This document shows, in pieces, positions 6,086 through 9,802 of a stretch of DNA of 9,802 nt (its first letter is position 1; each line of letters begins with the position of its first letter). The stretch is from Pseudomonadota bacterium (GTDB taxonomy: Bacteria; Pseudomonadota; Alphaproteobacteria; Acetobacterales; Acetobacteraceae): assembly GCA_021845835.1 (NCBI GenBank), contig JAJZVE010000123.1:1-9802 (forward strand), given 5' to 3'. The notes under the pieces were generated by a model, which was not told the origin of the DNA, did not search any database, and worked only from the letters and a program-made list of their open reading frames with translations. A program made the position numbers and the translations under genes.

Positions 6086-6934
6086 TCAGTCCAGCGCGTC
6101 GCGCACCTGGCGCTCGTAGTGACGATAGTATTTGTCGGTGACCAGGTCGGTCTTGACCACGACGGCCACGTCCGTGGTGTTGAACTGGTGGTCGATCACC
6201 GCGCCGTCACCGACGAAGGCGCCGAGGCGGAGATAGCCCTTGATCAGCGGCGGCAGCGCCGCGGCGGCGCGCCGCGTGTCCAGCGTCGCCGGATCGCGCC
6301 GCCGCATCTCGACATAGCGGTGCGGCAGCGCGCGCGGGCGCAGCGCCGGCGGGGCCAGATGATTCTCGTACAGGTAGGTCAGCTCGTCGGCCAGCGCGTC
6401 CGGGTCGGTGCCGGGCAGGCTGGCGCAGCCGAACATCAGATCGATGCGATGCAGAAACACATACGCCGCGATGCCGCGCCAGAGCAGCTGCATCACCGCC
6501 CGGTTGCGGTAGTGCGCATGGACGCAGGAGCGGCCGAGTTCCAGCACGTGACCGGGAAAGCCGATGATCGGCGTGATGTCGTATTCGTCGGCCGAGTAGA
6601 AGCGGCCCATCTTGTCGGCCGCCGACTGGCGGATCAGCCGATAGGTGCCGACGACTCCCTCCGGCCCCGGCCCGATCGCATGGTCCACCACCAGCAGATG
6701 GTCGGCGACGGCATCGAACCCGTCGCGGTCGCGCTGCGCCGCCGCCGCCGCGGCGTCCGGCACGGCGCCCATTTCCTGGTAGAATACATTGAAGCGCAAA
6801 GCCTGCACCGCGTCGATCTCGGCGGCATGGGTGGCGATGCGCACGCCGAGATTGCCGCCGCGCAGCTCGCCGAAGCCGCTGTCCGAGTCGCCGTTCGGGG
6901 GAGGCACCGGGCCGATGGGGATGGTCGCGGTCAT
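6086..6934 (-). CDS. olsB: L-ornithine N-alpha-acyltransferase OlsB (GNAT fold)
   Basis: 282 residues, the usual size of OlsB. The family transfers a 3-hydroxyacyl group from ACP to the alpha-amino group of ornithine, giving lyso-ornithine lipid, the first step to phosphorus-free ornithine lipids at the inner membrane. Family motifs in order: LRFNVFYQEMGA (46-57), DHLLVVD (78-84), VGTYRL (95-100), LELGRSCVH (131-139), LLWRGIAAY (150-158), FGCASLPGTDP (168-178), LPPLIKGYLRLGA (227-239) and FNTTDVAVVV (251-260). The first 30 residues are Pro/Gly-rich and may be disordered. The ATG overlaps the fur stop by four bases (ATGA), so translation is likely coupled to fur. The second-step acyltransferase gene olsA is not in the window. 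A related hemolysin-like acyltransferase with another acceptor is the alternative. Confidence 0.88.
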   Translation of the reverse strand: MTATIPIGPVPPPNGDSDSGFGELRGGNLGVRIATHAAEIDAVQALRFNVFYQEMGAVPDAAAAAAQRDRDGFDAVADHLLVVDHAIGPGPEGVVGTYRLIRQSAADKMGRFYSADEYDITPIIGFPGHVLELGRSCVHAHYRNRAVMQLLWRGIAAYVFLHRIDLMFGCASLPGTDPDALADELTYLYENHLAPPALRPRALPHRYVEMRRRDPATLDTRRAAAALPPLIKGYLRLGAFVGDGAVIDHQFNTTDVAVVVKTDLVTDKYYRHYERQVRDALD

Positions 6935-7416
6935 CGCCCGGCTCCGAGTCGCGCCGACGCGGCACCAGGCTCATCGCCGGCGCGCGGCGACGCCGGCGCG
7001 GCCTGCCGCGCCTCCCGCCGGCGGCCGAACAGCTCCAGCCGGTGCGAAACGAGGTCGAAGCCGAGTCGCGCCGCGATCGCCTGCAGCACGCGCTCATGCT
7101 CGGAATCCTCGAACTCGATGACCCGGCCGGTGTCCACGTCGATCAGGTGATGGTGATGGCCGTGCTCGCTGGCTTCATAGCGGGCGCGCCCGCCGCCGAA
7201 ATCGCGCCGCGCCAGGATACCCCGGTCCTCCAGCAGGCGGACGGTGCGATACACCGTGGCGACGGAAATGCGCCGGTCGAGGGCGCTCGCCCGGCGAAAG
7301 AGTTCCTCCACATCGGGATGGTCGGCGGCCTCCGACAGCACGCGCGCGATGACGCGGCGCTGGCCGGTCATCTTGAGGCCACTCTCGACGCACAGACGCT
7401 CAATCCGGCTTTCCAT
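6931..7416 (-). CDS. fur: Fur-family metal-responsive regulator, alphaproteobacterial type
   Basis: 161-residue DNA-binding repressor of the Fur superfamily, controlling iron or manganese genes. The winged helix is at about 14-80: GLKMTGQRRVIARVL, HPDVEELF, recognition helix SVATVYRTVRLLEDRG (51-66). The metal-binding dimer domain follows with H85, HHHH (87-90), LIDVDTGRVIEFED (91-104) and SHRLELFG (124-131). The CxxC pairs that bind structural zinc in many Fur proteins are absent; where HHHHLxCxxCG is usual, this has HHHHLIDVDTG. That fits the alphaproteobacterial Fur/Mur branch, so iron versus manganese is open. Residues 133-161 are an extra Arg/Ala/Pro-rich tail not typical of the family. 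GGGAG lies six bases before the ATG. olsB follows with a 4-base overlap. Confidence 0.9.
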   Translation of the reverse strand: MESRIERLCVESGLKMTGQRRVIARVLSEAADHPDVEELFRRASALDRRISVATVYRTVRLLEDRGILARRDFGGGRARYEASEHGHHHHLIDVDTGRVIEFEDSEHERVLQAIAARLGFDLVSHRLELFGRRREARQAAPASPRAGDEPGAASARLGAGR

Positions 7417-7430
7417 CGCTCTCCCAGCGC

Positions 7431-7455
7431 CCGGCCCGCCAGCCTCCCGGGCCGG
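7431..7455 (-). promoter_or_regulatory. 8-bp GC hairpin in the fur 5' leader
   Basis: CCGGCCCG (7431-7438) and CGGGCCGG (7448-7455) form a perfect 8-bp stem with a 9-base loop. It ends five bases before the fur ribosome site GGGAG (complement of 7421-7425). It could affect translation or transcript stability, but the region is about 80% GC and chance pairing is possible. Confidence 0.3.
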
Positions 7456-7523
7456 CGCCGACCGGGCCGTACCGCTGCCGGACAGCCCAATCCGACCGTC
7501 CCGCGACCCAGCTCCTGGCCAAG

Positions 7524-7551
7524 GTTACAGGCGAGGCAGGCTCAAGAGCAA
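7524..7551 (-). promoter_or_regulatory. Weak candidate promoter for fur-olsB
   Basis: On the minus strand TTGCTC (7551-7546; 3 of 6) and TGTAAC (7529-7524; 4 of 6) are 16 bp apart. This would give a leader of about 100 bases containing the 7431-7455 hairpin. It is the best match in the fur-mucR gap, but weak. Confidence 0.2.
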
Positions 7552-7615
7552 ACGCGGCGGGAGGCAGACCTGCCCCCAGCCAGGCCGCCGGACCGGATGC
7601 GGGAGCGGATGGGAC

Positions 7616-8029
7616 CTATTTGCGGTTGCGCGGCTTGGTCCCGAGGCCGATCTTCTTGGCCAGGGAGGAGCGATGGCGGGCGTAGTTGGGCGCCACCATC
7701 GGATAGTCGGGGGCGAGACCCCAACGCTCGCGGTACTGCTCGGGCGTCATGTTGTAGGCGGTCTTGAGGTGGCGCTTCAGCATTTTCAGCTTCTTGCCGT
7801 CCTCCAGACAGACGATATGGTCGGGAAACACCGACTTCTTGACCGGAACGGCAGGCTGCGGCTTGTCCGGCTGCACAGGTTCCTTGCCGACGCCGGACAG
7901 CGTCCGATACACGTCCTGAATCAACGCCGGCAAAGCGTCAGGCGTGACAGAGTTGTTAGATACATGGGCAGAGACAATCTGCGCAGTCAACCCAAGGACG
8001 TCCGTCTGTTGCGATTGGTCGGTCATCAT
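7616..8029 (-). CDS. MucR/Ros-family transcriptional regulator
   Basis: 137-residue regulator of the Ros/MucR family, prokaryotic zinc-finger-like proteins that repress many envelope, motility and symbiosis genes in alphaproteobacteria by binding AT-rich DNA. The N-terminal 45 residues match the oligomerising half of MucR (LTAQIVSAHVSNNSV). A Pro/Lys linker follows (50-66), then the DNA-binding core HIVCLEDGKKLKMLKRHL (71-88), MTPEQYRERWGL (94-105), DYPMVAPNYA (108-117) and a basic tail (KKIGLGTKPRNRK). C74, D77 and H87 of the CxxD-x9-H pattern are present, but the last ligand His is replaced by A91-Y92. Zinc binding is therefore doubtful; zinc-free members of the family are known. The start may be ATG 8029 or ATG 8026; AAAGGGAG is better spaced for 8026. 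Divergent from the tusA-like gene. Confidence 0.92.
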   Translation of the reverse strand: MMTDQSQQTDVLGLTAQIVSAHVSNNSVTPDALPALIQDVYRTLSGVGKEPVQPDKPQPAVPVKKSVFPDHIVCLEDGKKLKMLKRHLKTAYNMTPEQYRERWGLAPDYPMVAPNYARHRSSLAKKIGLGTKPRNRK

Positions 8030-8057
8030 GCTCCCTTTCAGACCGCGAGACTTGCCC

Positions 8058-8087
8058 CATATAGGTGAGGCTCGCCGTGTTTCGCAA
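8058..8087 (-). promoter_or_regulatory. Candidate promoter of the mucR-like gene
   Basis: On the minus strand TTGCGA (8087-8082; 4 of 6) and TATATG (8063-8058; 4 of 6) are separated by 18 bp, giving a leader of about 20 bases. The 13-bp dyad at 8087-8099 abuts the -35 box, consistent with autoregulation, which MucR proteins are known for. Confidence 0.35.
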
Positions 8088-8099
8088 CGTATATTACGT
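8087..8099. promoter_or_regulatory. 13-bp perfect dyad between mucR-like and tusA-like genes
   Basis: ACGTA and TACGT flank TAT, making a perfect inverted repeat in an unusually AT-rich patch for this window. It contains a TATATT that could serve as -10 for the plus-strand tusA-like gene. It lies next to the mucR -35 candidate, so a bound protein could control both genes. Confidence 0.4.
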
Positions 8100-8119
8100 C
8101 CAGAAGCAACAGTCCAGTC

Positions 8120-8377
8120 ATGCCCAAGACGATTCTTTCGCCGCAGCCGCCGGCCGACGCCACCCTGGATATCACTGCGGACGTCTGTCCGATGACCTTC
8201 GTCCGCACGCGACTGGCGCTCGACCGCCTGGCGTCCGGGCAGACCTTACTGGTGCGCCTGCGCGGCGAGGAACCGCGGCGCAACGTGCCGGCGAGCGCGG
8301 TGGCGCTCGGTCACGCGGTGCTGGCGCAGCAGAGCACGCCCGACGGCGCTACCCTGCTATGGCTGCGCCGCGCCTGA
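8120..8377 (+). CDS. TusA-family (SirA/YedF-like) sulfur carrier
   Basis: 85-residue small cytoplasmic protein of the TusA superfamily, which carries persulfide sulfur on one cysteine for tRNA thiolation, molybdenum cofactor synthesis or related sulfur relay. The signature is near the N-terminus: DVCPMTFVRTRLAL (21-34) with reactive C23 and P24. A beta strand follows (TLLVRLRGEEP, 42-52), then RNVPASA and GHAV, as in the family. It is full length. The start at ATG 8120 lacks a good ribosome site, but no better in-frame start is visible. It is alone on the plus strand here: divergent from the mucR-like gene, and its last 29 bases overlap the 3' end of rimI on the other strand. Which TusA subgroup it belongs to, and its sulfur partner, cannot be told. 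Confidence 0.85.
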   Translation: MPKTILSPQPPADATLDITADVCPMTFVRTRLALDRLASGQTLLVRLRGEEPRRNVPASAVALGHAVLAQQSTPDGATLLWLRRA

Positions 8378-8798
8378 GCGGCCGGGCCAGCACCAGGGCA
8401 TCGCTGCCGTCCGGGTAGTAGCCGCGGCGCCGGCCGATCTCTCCATAGCCGGCGGCGGCATAGAGGGCGCGCGCGGGCGCGTTCGCGAACGAAACCTCCA
8501 GGAACACGACCCGGGCGCCGGCGGCGGCGATATGTTCCTCGGCGGCGGCGAGCAGGGCGCGGCCGAGTCCGGTGCGGCGGCGCGCCGGCACCACCGCCAG
8601 CGCGAGGATTTCCGCCTCGTCGGCCGCGAGGCGGCCCAGCGCCATGCCGCCGGCCAGATGCAGCAGCGCGAATCCGCCTGGCAGCGTCAGTTGCGTGGCG
8701 ATCGCGGCCTCGCCCCAGTGCTCGGCCGGCGGAAAGGCGGCGGCATGGATAGCGGCCAGTGCCGCGGCATGACTTGGCGTGGCAAGAATTAGCGGCAT
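8349..8798 (-). CDS. rimI: RimI-type N-alpha-acetyltransferase (ribosomal protein S18 alanine)
   Basis: 149-residue GNAT acetyltransferase, the usual RimI length. RimI uses acetyl-CoA to acetylate the N-terminal alanine of ribosomal protein S18. The acetyl-CoA loop is RRRTGLG (73-79) after the strand ILALAVVP. E101 in LEVSFAN and Y113 in ALYAAAGY are the catalytic pair expected for RimI, and RRRGYYPDGSDAL (123-135) matches the RimI C-terminus. The start is 20 bases after the tsaB stop on the same strand, the standard tsaB-rimI pairing, which supports the assignment over other GNATs. The ribosome site is weak, so coupling to tsaB is likely. Its 3' end overlaps the convergent tusA-like gene by 29 bases. 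Confidence 0.88.
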   Translation of the reverse strand: MPLILATPSHAAALAAIHAAAFPPAEHWGEAAIATQLTLPGGFALLHLAGGMALGRLAADEAEILALAVVPARRRTGLGRALLAAAEEHIAAAGARVVFLEVSFANAPARALYAAAGYGEIGRRRGYYPDGSDALVLARPLRRGAAIAG

Positions 8799-8818
8799 CC
8801 GGAACAGGCCAATAACGT

Positions 8819-9463
8819 TCAGTGCGACTCCGTCGGCAGACGCGCCGCCGGAGGGTCAAGATAGAGCGGCCGGGCGGCGAGCGGCGGCAACTGCCCGAGC
8901 AGGCGCCGTTGCGCCGCCCGCGCCACGTCCGCGGCGCGCGGCAGGCGGACGTCGGTCAGCATCACGTCGGCGCCACGGGCAGCGAGCCAGGCCGCCGCCT
9001 GCGGCGCCGCGTCGCCGGCCAGCGCCAGCGGGCAGGCCGGCCGCGGCAGCGCCGAAAGTTGCACGGCTGCCGGCGCGCCGTCGGCCGCAAGGAAGATGCG
9101 CCCCGCGCGCCGCGAATCGATGGCGACCCAGAGCCGGCGTCCCTCCGGCAGCGCCACCGCCTCGGCCAGCGCCTCGGCGACGGTGACGCCGACCAGCGCC
9201 ACCCCGGCCGCCGCCGCCACCCCCTGCGCCAGCGCCAGCGCCGCGCGCAGGCCGGTAAAGCTGCCAGGGCCGACGGTCGCCGCGACCGCGTCGAGCGTGG
9301 ACGCACGCAGCCCCGCTGCCGCCAGACAGGCCGAGGCGAGCGCGGGCAGCAGGGCAGCCTCGCCGGTCCGGCGGTCGCGACGGCATTCCGCGACGATCGT
9401 GTCGTCGATCAGCACGGCCGCCGAGCAGCGGGCCAGCGCGGCATCCAGCGCGAGGATTCGCAT
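8819..9463 (-). CDS. tsaB: TsaB, tRNA threonylcarbamoyladenosine biosynthesis protein
   Basis: 214-residue ASKHA-fold protein. TsaB partners TsaD and TsaE to transfer threonylcarbamoyl to A37 of tRNAs that read ANN codons, an essential step in most bacteria. The N-terminus MRILALDAALARCSAAV is the typical first strand pair. The family motif GPGSFTGLRAALALAQG (65-81) is intact. The C-terminal part is shorter and more variable, as usual for TsaB compared with TsaD, and ends with PLYLDPPAARLP, a common alphaproteobacterial TsaB ending. There is no metal-site HxxxH as in TsaD, which separates the two. The start is ATG 9463; the ribosome site is poor. rimI follows 20 bases downstream. A rutE-like gene ends 41 bases upstream on the same strand. 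Confidence 0.93.
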   Translation of the reverse strand: MRILALDAALARCSAAVLIDDTIVAECRRDRRTGEAALLPALASACLAAAGLRASTLDAVAATVGPGSFTGLRAALALAQGVAAAAGVALVGVTVAEALAEAVALPEGRRLWVAIDSRRAGRIFLAADGAPAAVQLSALPRPACPLALAGDAAPQAAAWLAARGADVMLTDVRLPRAADVARAAQRRLLGQLPPLAARPLYLDPPAARLPTESH

Positions 9464-9504
9464 GGCGCCAATGGAGCGCCGGCAGGCGGCCGGCGCAAGG
9501 GCGG

Positions 9505-9802
9505 TCAGACGATGGCGCAGGCCTCCTCGAAATCGAACCGCGGATTGCGCGGGAAAATGCCGGCGGGATCGCCGTGGCCGAGATTGATCAGGAAGTTCGA
9601 CTTCCAGCCGTGGCCGCTGAGGAAGGCGGCATCGACCTTGTCGCGGTCGAAGCCGGACATCGGCCCGCAGTCGAGGCCGAGCGCGCGGGCGGCGATGAGG
9701 AAATAGGCGCCCTGCAGCGTGCTGTTGCGGAACGCCGTCTCGGCCGCCAGCGCGTCGTTGCCGGCGAACCAGGAGCGCGCATCGGCCTGCGGGAACAGGC
9801 GC
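9505..9802 (-). CDS. rutE: Nitroreductase-family protein, RutE/malonic semialdehyde reductase-like, 3' part
   Basis: Only the C-terminal 98 residues are in the window; the start is beyond base 9802. The visible part closely follows what I recall of E. coli Rut[61 protein letters not shown] and a FEEACAIV end. RutE is an FMN-dependent reductase of malonic semialdehyde to 3-hydroxypropionate in the Rut uracil pathway; many homologues occur outside rut clusters as general NAD(P)H nitroreductases, and no rut gene is seen here. The symbol therefore marks the subfamily rather than a proven role. The GPMSGFD and LQGAYF segments belong to the flavin fold. It ends 41 bases before tsaB; that gap holds short GC inverted repeats but no T-tract. 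Confidence 0.8.
   Translation of the reverse strand, partial: RLFPQADARSWFAGNDALAAETAFRNSTLQGAYFLIAARALGLDCGPMSGFDRDKVDAAFLSGHGWKSNFLINLGHGDPAGIFPRNPRFDFEEACAIV

Noticed and set aside
9478..9494. GCCGGC repeat pair between rutE-like gene and tsaB as terminator or operator
   Set aside because: Each arm is itself a palindrome and common in GC-rich DNA; no T-tract on the minus strand.
8822..9706. 294-codon plus-strand frame opposite tsaB
   Set aside because: Shadow frame; tsaB and the rutE-like gene on the other strand both carry family motifs.
1..9802. Mobile elements, CRISPR, RNA genes, toxin-antitoxin or phage-defence genes
   Set aside because: I looked on both strands for transposase or integrase motifs, regularly spaced repeats, tRNA-like folds and paired small ORFs. 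The only small pair (2881-3263) fits a split secreted protein better than a toxin-antitoxin module.

Overview
The window is GC-rich bacterial DNA, densely coded, and most likely from an alphaproteobacterium of the Rhodospirillales/Acetobacteraceae kind. This rests on a MucR/Ros-family regulator, an alphaproteobacterial-type Fur without CxxC pairs, an OlsB acyltransferase, a tsaB-rimI pair and strong third-position GC. The genus cannot be fixed from this sequence. I found no rRNA, tRNA, CRISPR array, transposase or IS end.

Left part (1-6064) looks like an accessory catabolic region. It holds the C-terminal half of an acyl-CoA synthetase (+). Convergent to it are a D-2-hydroxyacid dehydrogenase and a LigC-like Gfo/Idh/MocA oxidoreductase, which are translationally coupled (-). 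A control region (2690-2880) follows, then two short overlapping ORFs that look like a broken secreted protein (+), an SDR dehydrogenase (+) and a fused DctQ-DctM TRAP transporter permease (+). A plausible reading is import of an organic acid by the TRAP carrier, followed by oxidation or reduction by three NAD(P)-dependent enzymes and CoA activation. The substrate is unknown. No TRAP binding protein, ring-cleavage dioxygenase or other lig pathway gene lies in the window.

Right part (6086-9802) looks like conserved chromosomal backbone, mostly on the minus strand. In transcription order it reads: rutE-like nitroreductase (5' end cut by the window), tsaB, rimI, mucR-like, fur, olsB. A single tusA-like gene runs on the plus strand, divergent from mucR and overlapping the 3' end of rimI. 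fur and olsB share an ATGA overlap. The two parts meet at 6065-6085, a 21-bp convergent gap that holds a short GC hairpin.

The non-coding stretches are all under 200 bp. The larger ones are 2690-2880 (direct repeat, dyad, promoter candidate), 4104-4183 (leader of the TRAP gene with a weak hairpin), 7417-7615 (fur leader with an 8-bp hairpin) and 8030-8119 (AT-rich mucR/tusA divergent region with a perfect 13-bp dyad). Nothing here is clearly a new molecular system. The best leads are the LigC-like/2-hydroxyacid dehydrogenase pair outside any lig pathway, the broken secreted protein, and the regulatory DNA around mucR and fur.
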